From Zychaea mexicana (Eukaryota > Mucoromycota > Mucoromycetes > Mucorales > Lichtheimiaceae), in contig NW_026516755.1 of the NCBI RefSeq assembly GCF_025766255.1, positions 62,001-126,000 on the forward strand: DNA of 64,000 nucleotides. Direction: 5' to 3'. Below, one piece after another: positions 15,137 to 27,764 of this stretch. Both the position numbers and the translations under genes were made by a program. How positions within the stretch are numbered: the first letter of the stretch is position 1; every line of letters starts with the position of its first letter. Under the pieces are notes generated by a model that made no database searches, was not told the DNA's origin, and saw only the letters and a program-made list of their open reading frames with translations.

Positions 15137-16322
15137 ACGTCAATAGTGCACCGCATCTTATCATGGAGGCTGATGCTGGCGTTTTCATACTTGCTCGTTT
15201 TTGCAACATTACATTTCTATTAAATGACCGGGTTACATGCGCAAATGATGGTTGAACTGTAGCATATTTATAACCAACGTTAAAATTTATGATAGCAGGA
15301 ACCAACACGGACTAGAAACATCAACTTCCGTTTCATTACGATGAGCCAGAACTATTTATCAGTTTTTCGAACCACGTGTTGCGCTTACCACTCAATGAGA
15401 GGAGAAACTGTATATAAAGTTAAAAGCATAGAATACAAAGGAAAGAAGGTTATAGAATTTGGGACAACGTCAGCTGTAAATATTTGTGAAAGGATGGATG
15501 TCCGTCTAATTAGGCGTTTTGGTTGGTACATATGGTATACACTCTTCACGTGGCAGCGACGTTCTTCATCGTTCCTGCTTACTTCCTTAGCATACAGTAC
15601 ATGCGTGCACAATTGTGTTCTCCTCTTCTATTGCTTGTCTGCATCCAGTTTCTACGCTTAGTGTATATTCAAAATGAATGTATGGGCTGTTTCTTGTCTT
15701 CGCTTGCGATGGCGATTATAACTATTATTAGAAGCTGAGATGACTGATGGGGCGAGGTATGTTCCTCCAACAGCAACTCATGCTATCTATTATTTTTATT
15801 TACAAGTGATCGTGATACCGGTGATAAATATCTTAAATATGTGTAGAGTCACCCATTGTTTTGCCACTGGTTTATTGCCCATTTTTTCTACTGCTGCGTC
15901 ACTGCTGGTTGTCGCTGTCTTCCATACTGTACTATAGCATAGCCTTCTTTTCCAAAACATTAACATACAGTAGTGCCAAGTTCCAACAAAAACGTTCCCG
16001 GATGTAGAGGAGTTTATCAAGTAGAAGGTTATAACCTCACTTTCTTGATTTTCTTGCTCATAAAAACATACCCGGTCGTATAAGATAAAGACAAGCCACG
16101 GTATCGATTGTTGCAAAAGACGATCTAGGCAGTAATTGAATCATTCATGATATTCTCACGTTCAAACAAATCAAATAATATCAAGCGAGCAGTAAAGGAG
16201 CAACGCTACTCGATCTGGGTTTTTGACCAAGATAAGTAAGCTGCCCTTTACCCCGCACATTTAATATTCCCAAGCTTTTTCCATACTAAATAATCGACGT
16301 TGCAGAAGCAGCCCCTAATGTC
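15137..16322. other. Intergenic, no gene recognised
   Basis: About 1.2 kb between the doubtful gene above and the PCCA start. Open frames are short on both strands and show no family motif. No tRNA-like A or B box was recognised by eye. The last 200 bp presumably hold the PCCA promoter. Confidence 0.5.
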
Positions 16323-18999
16323 ATGTCACAACACGTTTACAGAGTGGGAAGCAGACTATTAAGTGCGCCGTCGTCGATACCAGCGACACGAGCAACAGCA
16401 GCAGCACTTTCCTCTCTGTTATCCGCTCGACAACACTCTGCCTCCCACTGTTCACTCTATCGACCTCAACGTCAGCTTACACGTCGGATTTCTTCTCGGA
16501 ATCAAAGAATCGATAGACGGCAATGTCCAGCCACGAATGCTCGGTATTCAACTGCAACAACACAACAACAGCCATATAGAAAGGTTTATTTACATTACGA
16601 TCCACACTCCTGAGTTACAACTATGGCAACTTGAAAGGTTGTTGCTAAGTTTAAATTACCATGCTTGTAGACATTTGACAAACTTCTTATCGCAAATCGC
16701 GGCGAGATCGCCTGTCGGATTATCAAGACGGCTCACAAAATGGGCGTACGTACAGTAGCGGTGTATTCCGAACTCGACGCGAACGCGCGACACGTTCAGC
16801 TGGCTGACGAAGCTGTGTGCCTTGGTGATGCTCAATCCTATTTATCGATACCCCGGATTTTAGACGCTGTACGACGAACGGGTGCCCAAGCCGTTCACCC
16901 GGGGTATGGATTCCTTAGCGAAAATCCAGCCTTTGTCAAGGCGTTGGAAGATGCAAATATCACGTTCGTGGGTCCTTCGGCAGACGCGATTGCGGCCATG
17001 GGTGACAAAATCCAAAGTAAATTAATTGCTCATGCGAGTGGTGTGCATTGTATCCCCGGTTATGACGGTGAAGTTGAGTCCGTGCAAGTGGCACTTGATG
17101 TTGCGCATGAAATTGGATACCCCGTAATGATAAAAGCCAGTGCTGGAGGTGGTGGCAAGGGTATGCGGATTGCTTGGGACGACGATCAGTTGAAAGAAGG
17201 CTTCAAGTTAGCAAAACAAGAATCAAAGTCTGCATTTGACGACGACCGGATGTTGATCGAAAAGTATATTGATCAACCCCACCATATTGAAATCCAGGTG
17301 CTTGGTGACAAACATGGCAACGTGGTATATCTGCCGGAGCGCGAGTGCTCGATCCAGCGAAGGAACCAGAAAGTAATCGAAGAGTCGCCCAGTGTTCATG
17401 TTGATGCAGAAACTCGACGGAAAATGGGCGAGGAAGCTGTTGCTTTGGCACGTCATGTAAAATACAATTCGGCTGGTAAGAGAAGAGAGGCAGATATATA
17501 CCGTGATGCGTTTTGTCCGTTTTCTTTTCAAGCCAAATGTGAAGATTGACAAACCTTCTTTTTTCAAAAATGTTAGGTACCGTGGAATTCTTGGTTGATG
17601 CCAATCGCAACTTTTACTTCCTGGAGATGAATACACGACTCCAGGTCGAGCATCCAATCACGGAATATGTCACCGGATTAGATCTAGTAGAGCAAATGCT
17701 GTACTCAGCAGCTGGCTATCCGCTGTCGATCCAACAGAAAGATATCCAGTGTCACGGCTGGGCCATTGAGTCACGTGTATATGCTGAAGATCCAACAAAA
17801 TACCTACCGTCGATCGGAAGATTGTTAGTTTACCAAGAGCCTCCACAAATTTCTGATCACGTCCGTTGTGATTCAGGAATCAATGAAGGCACTGACATTG
17901 CAGTGGACTATGATCCTCTCTTGTGCAAACTCACGACACACGGAAACACACGCGATGAAGCGATCGATAGCATGGTTCATGCCCTGGATGAATACGTGAT
18001 CAAGGGCGTAACGCACAATATTCCATTGCTACGAAGCGTAGTCGACCATCCACGATTTCGAGCTGGCAAAGCAATCACTACAAACTTTTTGGCAGAAGAA
18101 TATCCAGATGGCTACCGCACAGCAAGCTTATCTGACATTGAGTTAGAGCACTTGGCAGCAGTCAATGCAGGCATGTGGGCGAAAAAAGAGGCTTCTATGG
18201 GTGACATGGCTGATAGATGGCAGGTGTGGGTCCAAGTGACAGATGAACAAAGCGGCCATATGCGAGAAACCAAACTGGATATAGCAAGAAATGGTGTTGA
18301 TGACTTTAAGGTTTGTTTGTTGAAAGAAAGTGATGGCTTTTACGCAAAGTACTTATACTTATCTTATAAAACAGGTATCTTCACCAAATCTCAAAAATTT
18401 TGCGTTTTCGACTCGTTGGCCTTTAAAGGGGCTACTTGCAAAAGCATCCATGAAAGAGACTGGGCAAGAACTAGTGGTCCAGTACCTGGACGAGTTGGAT
18501 TTCGGTTGCAGAATACAATACCGGGGTGACAAGGTGAAAATGCTAAACATATAAAGTCATAGTTGTAGGAGTTTACAAAGAATGTCACTTTACTAACGGT
18601 GTATAATAATGTACATAGTTTAAGGTGGTAGTAATGAGTGATCGACAACACGAATTAGCAAAATACATGAAACAGAAGCAGATAGAACAAGTTAGCGATC
18701 GTGTTATCAGTCCGATGCCCGGACGCATTATCAGCGTTGCAGTGCAAAAGGGCGATAAAGTAAGTTTCTTCTTTCCCTTGTCTACTACAAGTGGAGTAAT
18801 CGATCCAGTTGAATAAACTATAAACAAATGGCTATTGTAGGTCATCCAGGGCGCGGAGGTTGCTGTAGTCGAAGCCATGAAAATGCAAAATGTGTTGCGG
18901 ACAACACGGGACGGAACTGTCAAGAACGTCCATGTACAACAAGGGAATCCTGTGAAAGCAGGCCAGGTTTTAATAGAGTTTTTTGAAGATGATGAATGA
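16323..18999 (+). CDS. PCCA: Propionyl-CoA carboxylase alpha chain (biotin-containing), mitochondrial
   Basis: Biotin carboxylase/carrier subunit that, with PCCB, converts propionyl-CoA to methylmalonyl-CoA. Exons: 16323-16583, 16671-17475, 17577-18310, 18375-18533, 18625-18759, 18841-18999, giving 750 aa. An arginine/serine-rich presequence of about 85 residues precedes [18 protein letters not shown]. The ATP-grasp domain has [38 protein letters not shown] and [17 protein letters not shown]; biotin carboxylase motifs [18 protein letters not shown] and [13 protein letters not shown] follow. The wording RGVTHNI-like ([12 protein letters not shown]), EEYPDGY and the PCC-type BT linker favour PCCA over methylcrotonyl-CoA or pyruvate carboxylase. 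The C-terminal carrier has VVEAMKMQN, with the biotinylated lysine between the two methionines (about 18880). Two donors are weak (GTTTAT at 16584, GTGAAA at 18534). Confidence 0.93.
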
Positions 19000-19120
19000 T
19001 GACAAAGGAGGTGTGTAAAAAAAAATAGTGGGAGTAGTAGCGGAACGATTTCTTCCTCTTCTATGGCTTCTTTATATACATGTGTACAATAACAAAAATT
19101 GTAAATAATGAATAAAAAAA

Positions 19121-19452
19121 TTATTTGGCTTTGGTAAAACGGTAAGTGAAGCGCTTGCGAGTGAACGAGAATTCGCCCAACTTGTGTCCAATCATTTCTT
19201 CGGTAATGTGTACAGGCATGTAGTCTTTTCCGTTATGGACAAGGAACTTTAAGCCAACGAATGAAGGAAGAATGGTGCAACTCCGGGCTAACGTAGAATT
19301 GAAGGGTTAATCAAACCGCTTATACGAACCAAAAATCAAAAATATCTTTTCATTGATTTACCTTGAGTGGCAATGGGAGTACCATTTTGAATTGCCTGTC
19401 GAAGACCAGGGAATGCGACAAAGAACGGACCTTTCCAAGCCGAGCGAGGCAT
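19121..19452 (-). CDS. RSM19: Mitochondrial small ribosomal subunit protein uS19m
   Basis: Component of the head of the mitochondrial small ribosomal subunit. Two exons, 19452-19362 and 19287-19121, give 85 aa, the usual length for bacterial-type S19. The start [14 protein letters not shown] matches the S19 N-terminus. The C-terminal half carries [20 protein letters not shown], then [19 protein letters not shown]. This bacterial-type sequence separates it from cytosolic uS19 (Rps15). There is no separate cleavable presequence, as is common for this protein. The gene ends 121 bp from the PCCA stop (convergent). Confidence 0.93.
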
Positions 19453-19850
19453 ATTGACAACGAGTGAGTTACAGCTGCCAACCTGTCTTGCTTCCTCTAT
19501 ACACTCTGGTATTTGCTAGTCACGTTGCCTTTTATGGTAATTCTTTTTATTATTTTTGGCCCTGTCAATTTTACTGATTCTCTCCTAATATGTAGAGCAT
19601 TTGTTTGAGCGATATTGAAAAAGCTCTGTAGTATTGTAGGAAAAGAGCAGTTCAACTGTTTATACAAAACCACAAACTGGCATCGATTCTTTTTGTATGG
19701 AAACATACGATGTGTATTGGGACTAGAGTGACAAGTTGAACAGAGTAGTTCGAGTATAGATGTGGTAGGTCATAATAGGTGTATATTTTTACTAAAGAAA
19801 GGATAAGGAGCAGGAGTGATTGGGGTTGATAAAGACTAAGGAATGATGGG
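19453..19850. other. Intergenic between uS19m start and SIN3 stop
   Basis: About 400 bp, AT-rich, with no supported coding region. It should contain the uS19m promoter and the SIN3 3' end, as both genes lie on the minus strand in tandem. Confidence 0.5.
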
Positions 19851-22800
19851 CTATCGATGGACTCGTAGATAATCTTCTTTTCCAATGACATGAAATATTT
19901 TGTAGGTATTTTGACAGATCTTGTACTCATGCCCAGATTCAAGAATGCAATCCATATTCCGTCGCGTGTGACCGACTCTCCTTGCATTGCGTAGCAAAAA
20001 CGGCATATTCATCTTTGTTCTATCCACACTCGGACCATCCTTCTCCCAATCCGTAAATTCTGCGACATAAGCCTTATAATCTTCATATTCTTTGTCGTCT
20101 TCCTCTGTTACAAGTAATGATATCGAAAGCGTAGTACCGCCAGCAGCACCGAGCTAAAAAGAAAGAGACGAGGGTTAAACATAATTCTTTGACTTTCTAT
20201 AACTATTTATTAATGTGTATCTAATATATTACCGTGGATACGATCATGTATTGACTTTCATTGCCCTTCCGTAAGGACTCAGCTTTCAATCTGTAAAGCT
20301 GTAATGATGACAGATTTTCTTCAGGAACTCGGGTGTCTTCTTGCACGTACAAGTCAAAGTAACTGCGACAATCCGGTTCGGTAACAACCATATACAGTTG
20401 ATGGGAAAGAGACGAGAGGACCTTGTCTAAGGTGAATAACATGTAGGCTTTGAGACCAAACATGTACCGTGCACAAGCTTCATAGGTGCCTTGATCTATT
20501 TCGCCTTTCAATAGCCGTTCAATCAGGGTCAACATCATAGCATAACAACCATTTCGAAAGTCTAGTTCGACTCCTATATATATATAAACCAATTGGGTAG
20601 CAAAAATAGTTTTTAGTTATCCGCTAACAAAAATATCATAAAATGGTTTTGTTTGTTCTTCTCGTTACCGTGATATCGCACTTTGTTGATAGTAATGTCA
20701 ATTTGTGCGCAGTTTTTATGCTTTGTCTTTTTGGGGTGCACACTGTATTGCTGAGATATGGTTTTAGCCATCTCGAGTCGGTAATAGATGATCTAGAGGA
20801 AAATATAAACGCAGTAAGTCTTCCATAATTTAAAAAGTTGAGTAACTACCAACAATTAAAAAAGGTAAATATGCGTTATGTATTACCTGGAATATCCGGA
20901 AAAAGCAATACAGGTTGTCATTGACAAAAACACCATCACCAGTACAAGGCAGGAGGTTTGGATCTTGTTTCAGAATTAAAATAGAGAATATCAGTTAGTC
21001 AAGTTTAAAAAGGATCAATACGCATCTATATTGGTCAACATTAATACTACCTTCACTAAGCAACGGTTCAAATCCCTCGACTTTCATAATCGGGAGGAAG
21101 AACGTCGAGAAAAATTGCTCCTTTGTTTCGGTCACTGCAGGGCTGTATATTACACGGTTTTTGTTAAAGACTTCGATAAGCCGAATGACATCATTGATAA
21201 TATCCAGATCTTTAAAGTCGTAACACAATTGCGCTTGGCTGTTTCTGTTGTGCTTAGTGTCGTTATCATGCTGTTCAAAGCTCAAGGCTTCGATTTCGGA
21301 TACCAATGACTTGATTGATAGACCCTTCTTATCAACTTGTTTGAACGTGTTGGAACGATTGTCCAGCGCTTTATAAAAGTTTTCGATCTCGCTCGTTTTT
21401 CGATTTTTATCTGCCTGAATCTAAAATATGAATTTACATATGTCAGTTACTAGCTATAAGCACCCTTTGCAATCCGTCCAATTAATGATAGTCCAAAAGC
21501 ACAAAATAAGATATCACACCTTTTTCTGTTTCCATTCTTCGACTTTTGACGTCAATTTCTTCAACACAGTCGGAACTGTTTGCGCTGGACTGTTATGAAG
21601 CATATGAATGATTTCATTCACTTGTTTCTTGTCGTATATCTTGGTCAAAGCAGGCTTGTAAACCATTTCTGTTCCACCGCCCAAATACTTGGGCGGACGA
21701 TAGCTAGAAAGCTGCGAGGCAGAAAGCGAATTCAAGGTATCTTGTATCAGTTGCAACAGACCGATCGTGCTTACACCAGAATCGATACATCGGTCCTCAA
21801 AATAGCGCTCATCCTCTGCACGATGTAATGCTTCTTCGTATATATTCTTCTTGGAAGTGATGAACCCGTTTTCCTCGCTTGCCCATATCGGATGTGAAGC
21901 GTATTCGTCGTTAAGTGCGTCGCTGCAAAGAGAGTCTCTGCCTGAGCATTTTGATTTTTGTGACTATAACATCCCGTATAAGAATAGATAGTAATGCTTT
22001 TCGAATAAGGAGAAGAGAAAGGTAAAAATTCTACGTTGGCGAGAAGAGACATGAAAATACTACTTACGGATCTAGGAATTCTTCGATAACTTGGACCAGG
22101 CCCATATTCAGAGTATACGTTGTTTCCACTAAGGCTACTCGAACATTGTATATCATCGTCGAAGAGTACACCTGTACTCTTTCCAGATCCACGGCGGGTG
22201 GCGAGGTCATACAATGTAATCCTTCGTGTTGAAGAGGCTGATACTGATGCTGATTTTGATCGATCGCTCTTTTGCGTATTGACGCTGGATTGGCGCATAC
22301 GTGGTTCCTAGCCAACAACCCGCTACGTTTAATATCATTGTGCTTCTGAGTAGTAACCGTTTGATCTATAGTATGTTTTTACTTACCCGATGTATCGGTT
22401 CAACAGATCCACGCACTGAGCTTAATGGGTGTTCATCAGATACGCTTGTTTTGTCATTCGTGCTCCCATGTCCTGCATCATGCATTGATTTAAGTTCCTA
22501 TATATGCAAAAGTAATACTGTTTTAGTTTAAATTGTATTTAAAAATACAAAACACAATAAAAGGTACTATAAAGAGCCATGGTTTACCGAGATTTCCGAA
22601 AGTTCCATATAGCCTACGAGTGCCTTGAATTCTTTTAGCAACTCGACATCGCTTTTAAGATATTCAGAGGATACACGAACAGTCGTTCCAAGATCCAAAG
22701 CGCCTTGGTTAAATAAACCAACGAGCTTTACAAAGTCGCTATAGGTAGTGTCGTTTCCCAGTAACTTTTTGATACGAGCAAACAGCGGACTGTGTTCCCA

Positions 22801-24992
22801 TCCTACTGGTATCTTTTTATCACCTCGATATACTTTGTGTTTTTTTGAATGCTAAACGATCAAGCGAAAAGAAACAATCAAGCAATAGCCCATGTCGTCA
22901 TATTAGCTACACTGTTTAACTTAAAAATTCCAAAATAGTGAATTAAGTAACTTTTAAAAATATGTAACATGTACCTGACTTGCGACAGACTCTCTGTCGT
23001 TAGATAGCCGTCGTCCTAATATATTGAGCGCATGTATGTGTCAATAAATTGAAGTAATTCGAAAGGGCGTTTCAAGAGAAGATGGGCTGTAGAGAAATGT
23101 GCAAAGGCCTTGTACCTAGTGCGACGGACTGAGCCGGAAGCGGCATGAACTTATTGAATTCCGCCAGTAACTGTGAATCGTTGGCAAAAAGGCTGCGTAC
23201 TTCATCATGTATCTAAAATCGTTTGTAATATTTTCATCCAAAGTATCACAATACCAGTAAGCACGCTGTGTATTTCTTACCACTATCCATGCAGTATGCA
23301 TGTGTAAATCTTCTTACCATTCCAAGACTGATTTTTTTACAGCTATACGATTCCAATAACTGTGTGAATTTTTGGTACACTTCGGATTTCTCAGCATAAC
23401 GAGTCTATATATGAATAAGTTCCGTCATTCCGATATAGTTTCTCTTGAGAATGATAAATCATGTCAAGCGATAATGATACACTACCTTAACCAAGCTTAT
23501 AAAGTGAAAAGCTGATATAATAGGTGCGGGTCCGGGGGTTCCTGATGGGCTTGATGATTGCCCTCGCTGTGGGGTGGTATTAAACATAAAGAACGGAACT
23601 TGTGTTAAACCAGAAAAATAAATAGTGGAACCCACACATTACAAGAGATACAGTGATGATATTTATGATAATCATATACCTGTTGAGCATCTTCACCCGA
23701 TACATCAATGATGTGCTGATCCGCAGGCAACAAGCGATTGAATGCCTCGATAAGCTGATGTTTTCCATGTAAAACCTTTTGGACACGGCTCACAGTTTCG
23801 GAAAGTGGTATACTAGTTCAAGCGAGAATAGTGAGAAGTGAGTTCGATGCATGAACATTACCAATAGTATAGTCTTTAGGCATATTATGTTTTCTCTCCT
23901 CAGCTTCCTAACGCTAGCAACAGCACAATATAATAACGACCATCGCTTGTTGTCTTACTTTTGTGTGCGAGCGGCCCGCATGATATCCACAAATGAATCA
24001 TACACATCTTGACAATTCCAAAATTCATTTTTTATCGAATTTAGAAACTTTGCTGTTGCCACAGAATCTGCTGCTGGAGTATTCTCCTTGTCATTGCTAT
24101 GATTATAATTATTTGTGGTGATATCAGCAGCAATAGCAGTAGTACCATTGGCAGTGGTGGTGGTGGTGGCGACGCTATCATCTGTCATTGTTGTAACGGT
24201 TGCTGGTGTCGTATTAGTCGTACTAGTCGTTGAAGATGTCGTCACAGTTGCTGCTGTGTTACTAGTAGCCGTAGGGACGTGCTTTTCTTGTTCTTTCGCT
24301 ACGGGTACAATCATAGCGCTACTGTTTGATTCACTTATACGACTACTTTTATTACTGCTACTGCAACTGCTACTGTCACTGTCACTGTCACTGTCACTGT
24401 TGTTACTGTTGTTACTGCTGTTATTGTTGTTATTGTTGTTGTTGGTATGCTCAGGCACAGTAACAACAGGAGCAGAAGTGTGGCGCTGGTGTTGCTGTTG
24501 AACGGTTGGCTCAGAATTCGCAGGTTTAGAATCGTTAACCAGCGCGGAAAGATTGGATCGCAAGGAAGGACTACACTCTTCTTCGATTGTAGATTTATTG
24601 CTGTGTGGGGTTGAAGGAGGTGGTGGTGTAGGTGAAGGCGTTTCCGTCTTGACATGCTGGTCTCTTGACCAACGTCTTCCTGGTGGATCATGTTCCGTTA
24701 AACTGATCGCCGTGTCTGCATTCGGCGTGGGTCGTGAAACACGTTCGTTTTTGTTGCCTGTCACTGAATCGTCTATATTTTGCAGCTTTTGGTTTTGGCT
24801 GTGGTTGCTCTGGATTGTATGTGGTGGTCGCGCGGTGGTAATTGTGCTAGGCGTGTAATTTTGATACATTAGGTCGAATGGGTGTGGTTGTGGAGGTCCC
24901 GATTGTTGCTGTTGAGTCGGCCGTGCAGTTACTGGGTGAATAGGATGCCTGTTGCGCTGCGGTCGACCGCGGTGAGAGGACATTTTTCTCAT
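19851..24992 (-). CDS. SIN3: Sin3-type transcriptional corepressor, PAH and HDAC-interacting domains
   Basis: Scaffold of the Rpd3/HDAC histone deacetylase complex in the nucleus. The first exon (24992 to about 23960) encodes about 345 residues rich in Gln, Thr, Ser and Asn, ending in PAH1: AKFLNSIKNEFWNCQDVYDS then FVDIMRAARTQ. PAH1 continues at 23800-23700 with SETVSRVQKVLHGKHQLIEA then FNRLLPADQHI. PAH2 is at about 23550-23130 (PISAFHFISLVK-like start, RYAEKSEVYQKFTQLLES, IHDEVRSLFANDSQLLAEFN). PAH3 follows at 22840-22590 (PLFARIKKLLGNDTTYSDFV). The HDAC-interacting domain has SGRDSLCSDALNDEYASHPI then WASEENGFITSKKNIYEEAL. The C-terminal conserved region (20590-19851) ends EDYLRVHR and stop. 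The start is the first ATG (24992); a second in-frame ATG is at 24983. It contains many short introns, and exact borders in the middle part were not all fixed. Confidence 0.93.
24370..24450 (-). repeat. Hexanucleotide/trinucleotide low-complexity run inside SIN3
   Basis: On the coding strand this region reads as Asn repeats, then alternating Asp-Ser (DSDSDSDS), then Ser. It comes from repeated GACAGT units next to AAC units. It lies in the presumed disordered N-terminus of Sin3, and the alternating acidic-serine pattern could be phosphorylated by CK2-like kinases (inference). Confidence 0.75.
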
Positions 24993-25198
24993 GTGTGTGA
25001 TTTAAAATAAAAAAAAGATAGAAGATAAAGAAAGACACGAGGTTCAAGCAGCAAAGCAGAGAGTTTACAGCGCAAGTGACGTGAATTGTATACAGAAAAG
25101 GATTGCCAGAACTATTCAATGGTTACACAAAGCCAACAATGGCCAGCGCCCATAATGTTTTAAGTAGTTAATCCGCATTTTATAACTCTTTTCTTTTT

Positions 25199-26855
25199 TT
25201 ACAAATCTTCTTCTAGATCATCTTCAACAACTTCTTCATATCCGTCATTGTAAACATAATCGTCGTACTCCTCTTCATCACCGAACTCTACGCTGACGAT
25301 GCCGTTGTATATCACATAAGCCAACAGAAACGTCACGCCACCAACGATGGACCATATCCTTTTGCGTTCAAAATCAAGTTGTGCTTGGGATTTCTTCTTC
25401 TTTTCTTCTTCCTGATTACCCATGTAGGACATGGCATCATCTTTGATGGTGGTCAAAAATGAACGGGGATTGTTCCAAAGTGTCCGCCACATGGAAGGAA
25501 CGTCTTCAGAGGCACCTGATTGTGGCTGCTCTGATACAAAATACATGTCTTTGATTCGGTCACAGTAACGAGCAAGTCTTGGGTACTCGGTCGTGAGAAT
25601 GTGTTGTAATCGTCGATGTGCCAAATCGGGATATAAGTGGAGTGCTAGCTGGCCAAATACTATGCAATCCAAAGTCGTTGATCTGTAGACGCAATATTGT
25701 TGTTAGTACCAACGATCGAACCGTTATCAAAGTCAAATAAAAAAGAGGTGTATGGGCTATTATTGTAGGCCTAAATACACTTTGCGTCAGCCGCTCTCCC
25801 AAGCAATATTTACCTATCACCGAACATAAACTCCTTATCACCCAAGAATGTGTCCAGAACACCGTATGCTTCTCGAACTAGTCTATACATCTAGCCAAAT
25901 AGACCAATCAACAGACAAAAAGAATAAAATAAAATAATTAGCCAAGATTTGCTCCTATATTCGACCAAAAAAGTTGGATCCCCACTTACATAGTGCCAGC
26001 CGGAGCGTTGCAGCTCCTTCATTTCCTCCACTTCATTCTGGGGCAAGCCCTTGTCATCATCCTTTATTTCTACATTATACTTTGCCAAACGTGCTTTGGC
26101 ACTCTTTTTCAATTGGATTGGCACCAGATATCGCGATGGAAAAGGAAGGATCCTGGCGTAGGTTGGTCGAATGTTCTTGATGAAGTTGGTCATATCCGCA
26201 TACCACGTAAACATCTGCATATATCCAAGATTGAATGGTGAGGACAACAATCCTTTTTAATGGCGATACATCAAACAATTTGATATTTTGCTTACCAGAC
26301 AGTCGTATAGCTTCTCTTGTGCCATGGCGCTATATCTATATCAACCGGTAATTATCCACGTGCATATTATATATAAATCGCTTTTAGTACTTTCATATAC
26401 ACAGCTAGCCAACATTTTCTGGTACGCTCTTCGCTCTCACCCCTCTCTAAAATGTCTACATACGCAATGTACTCTGCCTTTTGTTCTGGTGACAAATCTC
26501 GGTTACCATCGAGACCGCGTTTAGCCAAGTGAGAAATAATTCTGTTGACACCAGCGATCCAAGTAGATCCGTCTTTCAATAACGGAAGTTCACCTAAGTG
26601 TCCAGATCAAAAGTTAGAAAACTGGATTTCGGTTTGCCTGATTGTCGAAAAGAAGAACGATAGAAGGAGAAAGGCGCGTTATGCAGAAAGAGTATCGTTA
26701 TTCTTACCCGTTGGACTGTACTGAGGATCGTTGGCATGGACCACTGTAAAGTCGACTTCGAGTAAACGAAGATAGGCCTGTACAATAATACATTTCGGGT
26801 CGATTGAAGGAGCATTGAGCGCTGGGCTCCAAACATAGAGCTGCATGGTTGACAT
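25199..26855 (-). CDS. SAM37: Sam37/metaxin-like subunit of the mitochondrial SAM complex
   Basis: Outer-membrane subunit of the sorting and assembly machinery for beta-barrel proteins. The N-terminus MSTMQLYVWSPALNAPSIDP, with a following segment LRLLEVDFTVVHANDPQYSP, is the thioredoxin/GST-like fold of the metaxin family. Next come LPLLKDGSTWIAGVNRIISH and the GST-C-like part (MFTWYADMTNFIKNIRPTYA, then YLVPIQLKKSAKARL). The C-terminal exon (about 25680-25199) contains GQLALHLYPDLAHRRLQHIL, one membrane helix (SIVGGVTFLLAYVIYNGIVS, about 25340-25290) and an acidic tail ending EEDL. The start is the ATG at 26855; the next in-frame ATG is at 26846. The single C-terminal membrane anchor resembles animal metaxin 1. 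About six exons. Confidence 0.88.
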
Positions 26856-27764
26856 GGTATGTGTGTGTATGGGTTTGTGTGTTGTGTATCGCACAAAAAC
26901 AAATTCTAGCGTGGTGCTGCAGTGCAGACTTAAAAACCCAGCTGATTTTTGATTTGGAGAAGTCGTCAATTCGGATTGTCTGTGCCACTGCTCTACGACG
27001 TAGATTGACATATGATATTTGATAGCGGTGCAGACACGTTTCGATTTAAAACAACAGCATCAAAACATTGTTACTGCAGCAATGTTCAGATACAACGTAT
27101 ATTACGGTTTTTTTTTGAGTAAATGCATAGTAGCGCCAAATTATGGCATGCGTACCTGTCCTAAAAGTCTTCCTAGAAGGACAAGATCCCTGTTGTCGTG
27201 CCTCCTCTGTGCCAAGAAATACAGCTGTTGACTCTAAGAAGAGAAACAGACTTGTTGCCGGTGGCAAAATGCAAACAAGACGATTTGCGAATCCTGATGC
27301 GAAAGAGACATGTATAACAATCGAAGTGTCATGAAGAATTATCTTGTGCAACACACATGGAATCGGTTGCATAACAGCAAAAAGCATAATTCTCTGAGAA
27401 ACAGAGGACAACCAATGTCGATGGATGAAAGTGTGGATGTGTTTTTGCTTCCATTGAAAGTTTATCATGTGTGCCCTATAGTATGACCTATCTAAGTGTG
27501 TTTGCGAGTAAAAAAAAAAAGGGGGAAAGAAACCTCACCCCCTTCTCCAACAATGAAAGACAAGAGAGAAGAAAAAATGGTTGTGTGTATGAATGCAAAA
27601 GGAAAAGAGAAAAGGCGGGAACGAGAGATGATCGAGAAAAAGAAGTAATGAAGGTTATATCGAGGAGAATCGAGGAGGAATGGAAGGGTGAGGTAAGAGG
27701 ATCTGACGTATGACTAGATCTGGGCATTGTTGTCGCTTTTTTTTTGTTGGGTCAGACGGTCGGT
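26856..27764. other. Intergenic, purine-rich segment, no gene recognised
   Basis: About 0.9 kb between the SAM37 start and the PITP stop, with both genes on the minus strand. The 27505-27700 part is strongly purine-rich on the plus strand (GAAAGA, GAGAAG). Short open frames here are compositional and show no motif. The first 150 bp should include the SAM37 promoter. Confidence 0.5.

Noticed and set aside
19851..26855. Functional cluster linking SIN3, Sam37 and PITP
   Set aside because: They share strand and neighbourhood only; each has its own spacer and unrelated function, and fungal genes are normally monocistronic.
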